Assembly: GCA_963830775.1 (NCBI GenBank)
Contig: CAWHNT010000032.1
Coordinates: forward strand, 372,001 to 436,000
DNA: 64,000 nt
Origin: CAWHNT01 sp963830775
Lineage (GTDB): Bacteria; Pseudomonadota; Alphaproteobacteria; Geminicoccales; Geminicoccaceae
Direction of reading: 5' to 3'
A program made the translations under genes and the position numbers. The stretch's first letter is position 1. Each line of letters begins with the position of its first letter. The notes beneath the pieces are model-generated. The model searched no databases and had not been told where the DNA came from. It saw only the letters and a list, made by a program, of their open reading frames with translations. Positions 45,279 to 53,807 of this stretch are shown piece after piece.

Positions 45279-47185
45279 ATGGCAGCGACGGCGGCCGTGA
45301 CACAGGCGGCGCACGCCTCCGCACCCGAGCACGGCAATCTCCGGCATCTGGCCTTGGCCGCACTCGGCGTCGTCTACGGCGATATCGGGACCAGCCCGCT
45401 CTACACGATGCGGGAAGCCTTCGGCCATGCCGGCGGCCTGCACCTCGCCGAGGCCACCGTGCTGGGCGTCCTCTCGCTCGTCTTCTGGTCGCTGATCCTG
45501 ATCGTCAGCATCAAATACGTGCTGCTGATCCTCCGCGCCGACAATCGTGGCGAGGGCGGCGTGCTGGCGCTGGGCACGCTGGTCCAGCGCGCCGCACCCG
45601 ACAGCGCCCGCCTGCGCGCGGTCATTCTGGGCCTGGCCATCACCGGCCTCGCTTTGTTCTACGGCGACGGGCTGATCACGCCTGCGATCTCGGTGCTCTC
45701 GGCCATCGAAGGCCTCGAGACCGCCGCACCCGCGCTCGAGCCCTACGTCGTCCCTCTGGCCGCGATCGTGCTCTTCGGCCTGTTCCTGATCCAGAGCCGC
45801 GGTACCGAGCGCGTAGGCGCCCTCTTCGGGCCGGTGATGCTGGTCTGGTTCGCGGTCCTGGGCCTCCTCGGCTTGGCCCAGATCATCCACAACCCGTCCG
45901 TGCTCGCCGCCCTTCATCCCGGCTACGCGATCGGCCTCTTCCAGGTCGCAGGCTTCCAGGCTTTCGTCGCCCTGGGTGCCATCGTGCTGGCCGTCACCGG
46001 GGCCGAGGCGCTCTACGCCGACATGGGCCATTTCGGCCCGCTGCCGATCCGCGTCGCCTGGTTCAGGCCTCGTCCTGCCGGGCCTGGTCCTCAACTATTT
46101 CGGCCAGGGCGCTCTCCTGCTGCGCTCGCCGGAGGCCCTGGAGCACCCGTTCTACCATCTGGCCCCGGGCTGGGCCCTGTTCCCGCTGATCGGGCTCGCC
46201 ACGCTGGCCACCATCATCGCCTCCCAGGCGGTGATCTCGGGCGTGTTCTCGCTCACCCGCCAGGCGATCCAGCTGGGCTACCTGCCGCGCATGACCGTGC
46301 GCCACACCTCGGCCAGCGAGATCGGCCAGGTCTACATCCCGCGGGTGAACTGGCTCTTGATGCTGGGCGTGCTCATCCTCGTTCTGGGCTTCCAGATCGT
46401 CCAGCAACCTGGCCTCCGCCTACGGCATCTCCGTCACCGGGGCCATGAGCATCGATGCCGTGCTGGCCGGCATGGTCGCCGCCTGGCGTTGGGGCTGGGG
46501 GCCGGTTGCCTGGCTGGTGTTCGGCTTCTTCCTGCTGCTGGACGGCGCCTACCTCGCCGCCAACGCCCTCAAAATCCCCTCGGGTGGCTGGTTCCCGCTC
46601 CTGGTCGCGGCCGCCTTCGCCTTCACCGTCGTCACCTGGCGCCGCGGCCGCCGCATCCTCTCCGAGCACCTGCACGGCCATGGGCTGACCTTGCGCAACT
46701 TCATCGACAAGCTCGACCCGAAGTTGATCCGGGTGCCCGGGGCCGCCGTGTTCATGACGGCGAGCCCCGACATCGTGCCCAAGGCGATGCTGCACAACAT
46801 CAAGCACAACAAGGTGCTGCACGACTCGGTCATCGTCATGACCGTGCGCACGCGCGACATCCCCAATGTCCCTGAGTCCGACCGGGTCGAGGTCACCAAG
46901 CTCGGCCGCGGCTTCCACGCCGTGACCGTGAACTACGGCTTCATGGACCAGCCCGACGTTCCGCGCGCCCTCGAGCTCTGCAAGACCCGCGACCTGCAGA
47001 GCGACCCGATGCTCACCTCCTTCTTTCTCGGTCGCGAGACCCTGATCCCCTCCCCACGGCCCGAGCTCGGCCCGGTCACCGAGCGCCTCTTCATGCTGCT
47101 GGCCGCCGGCAACCTCTCCGCCACCACCTATTTCGGCATCCCGCCGAACCGGGTGGTGGAGCTGGGCACGCAGGTGGAGATCTGA
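45279..47185 (+). CDS. kup: KUP-family potassium uptake transporter, two frame changes
   Basis: A potassium/proton symporter of about 635 codons. The N-terminus has LALAALGVVYGDIGTSPLYT (the KUP signature GVVYGDIGTSPLYT), FWSLILIVSIKYVLLILRAD and FYGDGLITPAISVLSAIEG. A shift near 46065 (RVAWF to GLVLPGLVLNYFGQGALLL) and one near 46408 (SSSNLASAYGISVTGAM) lead to the C-terminal region ending YFGIPPNRVVELGTQVEI, the normal KUP terminus. Both shifts disappear if one extra base is removed (A after TTC in WF, and C in TTCCAG). About twelve membrane helices are expected. Confidence 0.87.
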
Positions 47186-47281
47186 CGGGCGCAGTGCGAA
47201 AGCCCACATTGCACCCAGGGTAGGTTGACGTACGATCCCGACCTGTTGGCTCAGCCAGCAGAACCCGAGGGCGTTGACGCC

Positions 47282-47641
47282 ATGCCGCCGAGGACAGCAC
47301 GACCTTCGCCTAGCACGGCCGCGGTGTTGCTGGTCGTGGCTGCGCTGCTCGCGGCCTGCGCCACCCCCTCGGCGCCGACCGAGGCGCCATCACCCGCCAT
47401 GCTCGCGGCGGTGCGCAAGCTGGCGCCGCATTCCTGCAATCCCGGCACGGCCGCCGCCCTGGACCGGATGGGCGTGCAGCCCGACCAGGTCAGCTCGGTC
47501 ACCTACGACCGGCGGATCGGCACCAACAAGAACATCCTCCAGGGCTACGACGTCTGGGTCGAGAGGACCGATCAGCCAGGCGACACCGTCATCCGCATGA
47601 ACCGGTTCTGCCGCCCGTTCGCCAGCGCCGGACAGGGCTGA
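47282..47641 (+). CDS. putative lipoprotein
   Basis: A 119-residue protein. The N-terminus (PSPSTAAVLLVVAALLAACA) is a lipoprotein signal peptide with lipobox LAAC. The mature part contains SCNPGTAAALDRMGVQPDQV, VTYDRRIGTNKNILQGYDVW and a C-terminal FCRPF, so two conserved cysteines may form a disulphide. A start at 47282 (ATG) is preferred over an upstream one at 47225 because the signal peptide begins soon after. No family name is assigned. It converges with the SMP-30 gene six bases away. Confidence 0.65.
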   Translation: MPPRTARPSPSTAAVLLVVAALLAACATPSAPTEAPSPAMLAAVRKLAPHSCNPGTAAALDRMGVQPDQVSSVTYDRRIGTNKNILQGYDVWVERTDQPGDTVIRMNRFCRPFASAGQG

Positions 47642-47646
47642 GACCC

Positions 47647-48600
47647 TCAGCCTCCGGCCACGCCCTGCGTGTTGACGTAGAGCGCATAGAGCGAGTGGCT
47701 GGCCGCCATGAACAGGCGGTTCCGGTGCACGCCGCCGAAGCACAGATTGGCGCAGCGCTCGGGCAGGCGGATGTGGCCGATCATCTGGCCCTCGGGCGAG
47801 ACCACGACCACGCCGTCGAGATCCTCGCTCATGCCCCAACCGCACCAGATGTTGCCGTCGACGTCGGCCTTGATGCCGTCCGCGGTGCCAGCACCGCAAT
47901 CGTAGAAGACGCGGTCGTTGGCGAGCTGGGTGCCGTTCTCGACCACGTCGTAGACGAGGAGCAGCCGGTTCGGCGTGGCGCGCAATTCGACCAAATAGAG
48001 CTTGCTCTCGTCGGGCGAGAAGCAGAGGCCGTTGGGGCCCCTGATGTCGGCGGCGACCACGGTATGCTCGCCGGTCGCCGGATCGAGACGGTAGACATTG
48101 CCCGGCAGCTCGGGCTTGGCCATGCCCTCGAACGCGTTCGGCCCGAAGCCTGGGTCCGTGAACCAGATCGAGCCGTCCGACTTGCAGACGATGTCGTTGG
48201 GCGCGTTGAGGGCCTTGCCCTCGTGGCTATCCATCAGCACGGTGATGGTGCCGTCATATTCGGTGCGGGTGACCCGGCGTGACAGGTGCTCGCAGGTCAG
48301 GAGCCGACCCTGCCGGTCGCGCGTGTTGCCGTTGGCGTAGTTGGACGGCGCGCGGAAGGTGCTGATCTCGCCCGTTGCCTCGTCCCACTTCATGATCCGG
48401 TCGTTCGACACGTCGCTGAACAGGAGGAGCCTCGTGTCGCCGAGCCAGATCGGCCCCTCGCCCCAGCGGAAGCCGGTCCCCAGCCGCTCCACGTGCGAGA
48501 GCGGCAGGCGGTACTTCGCGAAGCTGGGATCCAGGACCTCGACGGCGGGGTCGGGGTAGCGTTGCGCCTGCCGCCAGCCGGCACCCGTAGGCTCGCTCAT
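47647..48600 (-). CDS. SMP-30/gluconolactonase family protein
   Basis: A six-bladed beta-propeller lactonase-like protein of 317 residues. Conserved segments include GFRWGEGPIWLGDTRLLLFS (metal-ligand Glu), ALNAPNDIVCKSDGSIWFTD (NDI/V, Asn and Asp), GPNGLCFSPDESKLYLVE and ADGIKADVDGNIWCGWG (catalytic Asp). It probably hydrolyses a sugar lactone. No sugar dehydrogenase is adjacent. Confidence 0.87.
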   Translation of the reverse strand: MSEPTGAGWRQAQRYPDPAVEVLDPSFAKYRLPLSHVERLGTGFRWGEGPIWLGDTRLLLFSDVSNDRIMKWDEATGEISTFRAPSNYANGNTRDRQGRLLTCEHLSRRVTRTEYDGTITVLMDSHEGKALNAPNDIVCKSDGSIWFTDPGFGPNAFEGMAKPELPGNVYRLDPATGEHTVVAADIRGPNGLCFSPDESKLYLVELRATPNRLLLVYDVVENGTQLANDRVFYDCGAGTADGIKADVDGNIWCGWGMSEDLDGVVVVSPEGQMIGHIRLPERCANLCFGGVHRNRLFMAASHSLYALYVNTQGVAGG

Positions 48601-48637
48601 GCGTGCTCCTCCCTCTTGGCCCGGCTCCGCTGCGTGA

Positions 48638-49651
48638 TCAGGCGGGGCCGGCCCGGGTGAGCACGACCCCGGCGGGCTCGACCCCGGCATCGCGAAGGGC
48701 GCGCGCGCCGTCAAGGGCGGCACGGGCCTCGGTCGCCCGCCATTGCACGACGAACACCGTCTTGTCGGCCAGCCCGGCCGCGATCCGCGCATCGGTGATG
48801 ATGCCCACCGGCGCGCAGTCGATGACCACAAGGTCGTACTCCGCCCGCCCGGTCTCGAGCAGCTGGCGCATGCGCTGGCTCTCGATCAGCTCGCTCGGGT
48901 CCAGCGTCGGCGCCCCCACCGGCAGGAAGTCGATCCCGGTCGCCTCGTCGCGCCGAAGCACCTCCGCGAGCGGCCGTCCCTCCATCACATGCTCGACCAG
49001 CCCGGCCCCTGCCTCATGCCCGAGCACCCGGTGCACGTTCGGCTGCCGCAGGTCGAGATCGATCAGCAGCACCCGCCCCGACCGCCCGGCCAGAGCGGCC
49101 AGGCTCACCGCGAGCGTGGTCTTCCCCTCGCCCGGCAAGGTCGACGTCACCAGCACCACCTTGCATGGGCCTGCGGCCTGGATGGCATCCAGCACCGACC
49201 GCACCGCGCCCGCATAGGCGGTGGCAGGCTCGCGACCCACCGCCAGATGCACCCGCCCGTCCTGTGCCGCCGCCACGGGGACCACCCCCAAGGTCGGCAG
49301 TCCCATCACCGCCTCGACCTCGGCCGCACTCCGCAATCCCCGCTCCGGCCCCTCCAGCAGCAGCGCCACCACGCATCCGACCGCCAGCGAGACCAGGAAC
49401 GCCACCGCCGTCACGATCTCGGGGCTGGACGATCCCGGCTCTGCCATCACGCGTGTCGCCGCCGCGGCGAGGAGGGGGCCGATCAGGCTCACCCCGACGA
49501 TCAGCCACGTCCGCCGGCGAAGCACGCCCGCCACTCTTGCCCAAGGGCCCGATTCGGACGTGGTCCCGGCTAGCGTGGTCAACAGGCTTGTCCCGGCTCG
49601 GAGCTGCGAGGCGTCGGAATCGATCGACCTGGGCTGGCGGTCAAGGGCCAA
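48638..49651 (-). CDS. Wzc/CapB-like BY-kinase-type ATPase with a minimal periplasmic loop
   Basis: A polysaccharide-export type tyrosine-kinase-like ATPase of about 337 residues. After a cytoplasmic start come two membrane helices (TWLIVGVSLIGPLLAAA and EIVTAVAFLVSLAVGCVVAL) separated by only about a dozen residues. The ATPase domain has Walker A LPGEGKTTLAVSLA, the A' motif VLLIDLDLRQPNVH and Walker B YDLVVIDCAPVGI. The usual Wzz-like coiled-coil region of about 300 residues between the helices is missing, and no tyrosine cluster is seen at the C-terminus. The start is uncertain: TTG 49651 is weak, and the open frame reaches upstream into the S9 peptidase C-terminus, probably through a frame error. 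Confidence 0.65.
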   Translation of the reverse strand: MALDRQPRSIDSDASQLRAGTSLLTTLAGTTSESGPWARVAGVLRRRTWLIVGVSLIGPLLAAAATRVMAEPGSSSPEIVTAVAFLVSLAVGCVVALLLEGPERGLRSAAEVEAVMGLPTLGVVPVAAAQDGRVHLAVGREPATAYAGAVRSVLDAIQAAGPCKVVLVTSTLPGEGKTTLAVSLAALAGRSGRVLLIDLDLRQPNVHRVLGHEAGAGLVEHVMEGRPLAEVLRRDEATGIDFLPVGAPTLDPSELIESQRMRQLLETGRAEYDLVVIDCAPVGIITDARIAAGLADKTVFVVQWRATEARAALDGARALRDAGVEPAGVVLTRAGPA

Positions 49652-49667
49652 CGGCCATGAGCGCCGG

Positions 49668-51596
49668 CTACCGAAGAGGTTCTCGATCTCCAGCGGAACC
49701 AGCGGCTCCTCCGGCTCGATCCCGAAGATGCGGCAGAAGAACGCCCGTTCGGCTTCCAGCGCCGCCTCGATCGTCTCCGCCCTGCGGAAGCCGTGCCCCT
49801 CGCCCGCGAACGCGATGTACGCCACCGGCAGACCTTTGCTGCCGCAGCGCTTCCACCATCAGCTCGGCCTGGTTCGGCGGCACCACCTTGTCGTCCTGGC
49901 CCTGCAGGAAGATCACCGGCCGTGCCAGCCGGTCCACATGCTGCAGCGGCGAGCGGGTCCGATAGAGATCGCGCGCCTCCGGCCAGGGTCCGACCAGCCG
50001 GTCGAGGTAGCGGCTCTCGAACTTGTGGGTGTCGCGCGCCAGGGTCTCCAGGTCGCCCACGCCGTAATAGGAGGCACCGGCCCGGAACGTGTCGTGGAAG
50101 GTCAGGGCGCAGAGCGTCGTATAGCCGCCGGCACTGCCGCCCCGGATCGCGAGCCGCGCCGGGTCCGCCTTCCCGGCCCCGACAAGGTGCTGGGCGGCGG
50201 CGACACAGTCCTCCACGTCGACCACGCCCCACTGCCCGTCCAGGAGCTGGCGATAGGCGCGGCCATAGCCCGTGCTGCCGCCGTAATCCACATCCGCGAC
50301 TGCGAAGCCGCGGCTGGTCCAGTACTGGATCTGCAGGTTCAAGGCGGGTGACGCCCGCCCTGTAGGCCCGCCGTGGCTGCGCACGATCAAAGGCGGCCGC
50401 TCTGCCGCCTCCGCCCGATAGTCGGCGTTGGTCGGCGCATAGTAGAGCGCGTGGGCCTGCCGCCCGCCGGCACTGGCGAACGTCACCGGCTCCGGTCTGG
50501 CCACATTGCCGGGGCCGAGCGCCAGCTCTCCCGCATTGGCCACGCGCTCATACTTCCCGGAAGCCGGCTCCAGCAGGATCAGCTCCGCCGGGGCCTCCGC
50601 CGCCAGCGCCTGCACCAGCACCCGGTCACCCCGACCGCTCGCCCCGGCATAGTCGACGAACGGCAGCTCCAGCCGGGTCGCCGTGCCGGCCGCCAGGTCG
50701 AGCCGCACCAGCTCCCCGAGCCCGTTCCGCGTGACGATCCCCACGGCCGTGCGCGCATCCACGAGCTCGTACCATCTGGCCCCCAGCTGCCAGAGCGGGC
50801 CGCCGAGTTCGGCCTCCATCGGGCAGACCGGCAGGGCCTCCCCGCCCCGCCACCGGTGCAGGTTCCACCACCCGCCCCGGTCCGACAGGAAGTACAGCGT
50901 CCCGTCGGCCGCCCATTCCGGCTGCAGCACGCTCTCCTGGCGCCCGCCGGCGACCCGCACCGGCTCCGCCGGCAGCCCCCGCGCATCGAGGTCCGCCACC
51001 CACAGGCTGGTCCCGTCCCACGGCATGTCGGGATGGTCCCAGCTCACCCAGGCCAGCCGCCGCCCGTCCGGGCTGGGCCGCGGGTAGGCGACGAAATCAT
51101 GCCGCCCGTCCAGCACCGCACCCTCGTCCGGCTCACCCTCGAGCGGCACCGCCACCAGCTCGTTGCGCGGCTCGCCCTGCCCGCGATGGTCTTCCCGCAC
51201 CGCCAGCACCCGCCCGCGGGCCCTGTCGAGCACCGGCTCCGCATAGCGCAAGGCAGCGTCGCTCACCGGCGTGAGCGCCCGTGGCGCTCCGTCCAGCCGC
51301 CAGAGCCGCTGGTCCGCGAAGGCACTGCCAAGGACGAGATCGCCGCTCGCCACGAACCCCCGCCCGCCATACTCGTGCACCCGCGTGCGCAGGTTGAACG
51401 GTGCCGGCGTCACCTCCACGGCCGCGGACCCGGCGCGGCGCCGCATCAGCGTCACCCGCCCGCCCTCGAGCGGCCGGCTCTCCGTCCACCATGCCGATCC
51501 GCCGTCGAGCCAGGGGCTCGCCAGGCCCACCTGCTCGGCCGTGATCAGCCGCGGCGTGATCGGCGAGCGCCACGTCCCGTACGGTGCCGTCCTCAA
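49668..51596 (-). CDS. S9 family prolyl-oligopeptidase-like peptidase, frameshifted
   Basis: A serine peptidase of about 640 codons: an N-terminal beta-propeller (with RHDFVAYPRPSPDGRRLAWV, ADGTLYFLSDRGGWWNLHRW) and a C-terminal alpha/beta-hydrolase domain. The nucleophile is in IRGGSAGGYTTLCALTF (GGSAGG), the acid in FLQGQDDKVVPP and the base in IAFAGEGHGFR, which lies in the next frame. Removing one A from AAA near 49837 joins RQQ to GLPVAYIAFAGEGHGF. The start TTG at 51596 has GGAGG seven bases upstream. The exact stop is unsure: in the corrected frame there is no stop before the kinase gene, in the uncorrected frame TAG occurs at 49668. Confidence 0.8.
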   Translation of the reverse strand: MRTAPYGTWRSPITPRLITAEQVGLASPWLDGGSAWWTESRPLEGGRVTLMRRRAGSAAVEVTPAPFNLRTRVHEYGGRGFVASGDLVLGSAFADQRLWRLDGAPRALTPVSDAALRYAEPVLDRARGRVLAVREDHRGQGEPRNELVAVPLEGEPDEGAVLDGRHDFVAYPRPSPDGRRLAWVSWDHPDMPWDGTSLWVADLDARGLPAEPVRVAGGRQESVLQPEWAADGTLYFLSDRGGWWNLHRWRGGEALPVCPMEAELGGPLWQLGARWYELVDARTAVGIVTRNGLGELVRLDLAAGTATRLELPFVDYAGASGRGDRVLVQALAAEAPAELILLEPASGKYERVANAGELALGPGNVARPEPVTFASAGGRQAHALYYAPTNADYRAEAAERPPLIVRSHGGPTGRASPALNLQIQYWTSRGFAVADVDYGGSTGYGRAYRQLLDGQWGVVDVEDCVAAAQHLVGAGKADPARLAIRGGSAGGYTTLCALTFHDTFRAGASYYGVGDLETLARDTHKFESRYLDRLVGPWPEARDLYRTRSPLQHVDRLARPVIFLQGQDDKVVPPNQAELMVEALRQQRSAGGVHRVRGRGARLPQGGDDRGGAGSRTGVLLPHLRDRAGGAAGSAGDREPLR

Positions 51597-51881
51597 GCTC
51601 CGCCCTCCTCGTGACCGACCAACCAAGCTAGGCCGGCCAGCCGGCGAGACGAGCCATAAGCTGTGGCTCGAGCAGGGCCGTCCACCTTGCAAGAGCACAT
51701 CATCATCTCTAATCTCGTTATGGTTCTCAGCCTGAAGCATTCTCGATCGGCCGGGCGTCGGCAGTACCCCCGCACAAGGCCGCGCCCGGCCGATCCCCAA
51801 CAATCGCTCCGCACCACGCCAGCCCCCGTTCCGACGTTGCGTGTTCTTGCTTTGTTCTATGGCTGGCCGTACCATCGCCGC
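51597..51881. other. intergenic region between the S9 peptidase and the radical SAM gene
   Basis: About 285 bases between divergent genes. No convincing open reading frame with coding character is present. The only features I can support are the ribosome-binding site of the S9 peptidase at its left end and the LexA-type box at 51843-51857. The stretch 51690-51740 is AT-richer than average and may contain promoters. Confidence 0.5.
51843..51857 (+). promoter_or_regulatory. LexA-type SOS box (GTTC-N7-GTTC)
   Basis: GTTC, seven bases (TTGCTTT), GTTC: an exact match to the direct-repeat LexA box of Alphaproteobacteria. It lies 25 bases upstream of the ATG of the radical SAM gene, a position where LexA would block transcription. 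It is the only such box I noticed in the window. A chance match is possible, since the motif has only eight fixed bases. Confidence 0.6.
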
Positions 51882-52956
51882 ATGCAACCGCTCGGGCCAG
51901 CCAGGGGCCGCGGTGCCCTGCTCAACCCAGCCAACCGCTTCGAGGCCGAGCGCCGCGAAGCGTTCGACGATGGCTGGGGCACCCTCGACGAGCTGGCCGA
52001 CGCACCCTCGCCTCGCACCGAGCTGATCGCCGACACCACCCGTCGCCTGATCGCCCGCAACGCCTCGCCCGACATCCCCTTCACCCAGTCGATCAACCCC
52101 TATCGCGGCTGTGAGCACGGCTGCATCTACTGCTACGCCCGGCCCAGCCATGCTTTCTGGGGCTTCTCGCCCGGCCTCGACTTCGAGACGCAAGATCTTC
52201 ATCAAGCCCGACGCCGCCGCTCTCCTCCGCGCCGAGCTCGCCCGCCCTGGCTACCGCCCCAGCACCATCGCCCTCGGTGCCAACACCGACCCCTACCAGC
52301 CGATCGAAAGCCGCCTGCGCACCACCCGCTCGATCCTCGAGGTCCTGGCCGAAACCCGCCACCCGGTCGGCATCGTCACCAAGTCCGCCCGCATCGTCCG
52401 CGACCTGGACATCCTCACCAGCCTCGCCCGCGACCGCCTCGTCCATGTCGACATCTCGGTCACCACCCTCGACCCCGAGCTCGCGCGCCGCATGGAACCC
52501 CGTGCCTCCACCCCGAGGCGCCGCCTCGCCGCCGTCGAGGCCCTGGCCAAGGCCGGCGTGCCCGTCGGCGTCAACGTCTCCCCCATCATCCCCGGCCTCA
52601 CCGACCACGAGATCGAGGCCATCGTCGCCGCCGCCGCTGCGGCCGGTGCCGCGGGTGCGAACTCGATCCTCGTCCGCCTCCCCCTCGAGGTGAGGCCTCT
52701 CTTCGAGAGCTGGCTTGCCGAGCACTACCCGGACCGCGCCGCCCGTATCCTCTCCCTGATCCGCCAATGCCGCGACGGACGCCTCAACGATCCCGACTTC
52801 GGGTCCCGCATGAAAGGCAGCGGCCCCATCGCCGACCTCATCCGCCGCCGCTTCCACGCTGCCTGCCAGCGCCACGGCCTCCACGGTCGCGACTACCCCA
52901 GCCGCACCGACCTCTTCCGCCCGCCACGGTCCGACGGCCAGCTCAGCCTCCTCTAG
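51882..52956 (+). CDS. PA0069-type radical SAM protein (SplB-like), frameshifted
   Basis: A radical SAM protein of about 358 codons. The iron-sulfur motif CxxxCxxC is intact at Cys77, Cys81 and Cys84 (INPYRGCEHGCIYCYARPSH). After GLDFET the frame changes near 52193 and continues KIFIKPDAAALLRAELAR, ALGANTDPYQPIESRLRTTR and GIVTKSARIVRDLDIL. The family is related to spore photoproduct lyase. Its substrate is not known. A LexA-type box upstream suggests DNA-damage control. Deleting one C near 52193 restores the frame. Confidence 0.83.
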
Positions 52957-53022
52957 GCCCCCGGCGGGGCCGCCTCACTTTTGGCCTGGAGCGGGCTTGT
53001 GCGGCGTTTATCAATCCCCGCC

Positions 53023-53782
53023 ATGGTTACCACGCAGCAACCCGGCCGCCTCCGCGTCGGCACCTCCGGCTGGGGCCATCCGCAATGGCGCGGCCACCTC
53101 TATCCGCCGGGCCTGCGCTCCACGGACTGGCTCGCCCACTACGCCCGCCACTTCGACACGGTCGAGGTCAACACCAGCTTCTACCGCCTCCCCACCGCCG
53201 CCATGCTCGAACGCTGGGCCGCCTCAGTCCCGCAAGGTTTCCTCTTCGCCCTCAAGGCCCCGCGGGAGATCACCCACGACCGCCGCCTCATCGCGCTGCG
53301 AAGTCCCCCTCGCCGCCTTCCTCGACCGCCTCGCCCTGCTCGGCCCCACCCAGGGGCCCATCCTCTTCCAGCTCCCACCCCGCTTCCCGGCCGACCACGA
53401 TCTCCTCGAACGCTTCCTCGCCCTCCTCCCACCCGACCACCGCTACGCCATCGAGTTCCGCGACCCCTCCTGGTGGCCCGACCCCACCCCCACCATCCTC
53501 GCCAGCCGCAACATCGCCTTCTGCCCCTTCGACCTCGCCGGCTCCCGTCCGCCCCGGCACGTCACCGCGGACTTCACTTATGTCCGCCTGCACGGCCACG
53601 AGCGCCCCTATTGCGACCGCTACCCCGAGCCCATCCTCGCCGACTGGTCCGCCTGGCTCCGCACCCAGCTCGATAGCGGCCGCGACGCCTACGCATTCCT
53701 CGACAACACGAAGGAAGGCGATGCCGCCCTCCACGACGCCCGCCTCCTGCATTCCCTGGTTTTGCCCGAGCTTGGCCATTGA
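53023..53782 (+). CDS. DUF72 domain-containing protein, frameshifted
   Basis: A TIM-barrel-like DUF72 protein of about 253 codons. The first frame has RVGTSGWGHPQWRGHLYPPG, YARHFDTVEVNTSFYRLP and FLFALKAPREITHD. After a shift near 53303 the other frame has EVPLAAFLDRLALLGPTQGP, YAIEFRDPSWW and FTYVRLHGHERPYCDRYPEP, ending LDNTKEGDAALHDARLL, the usual DUF72 elements (fNNdh-like loop). The function of the family is not established. It follows the radical SAM gene in the same direction, 66 bases apart. Confidence 0.8.
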
Positions 53783-53807
53783 GGGCCTCGCGACGGTTCT
53801 TCAGAGC

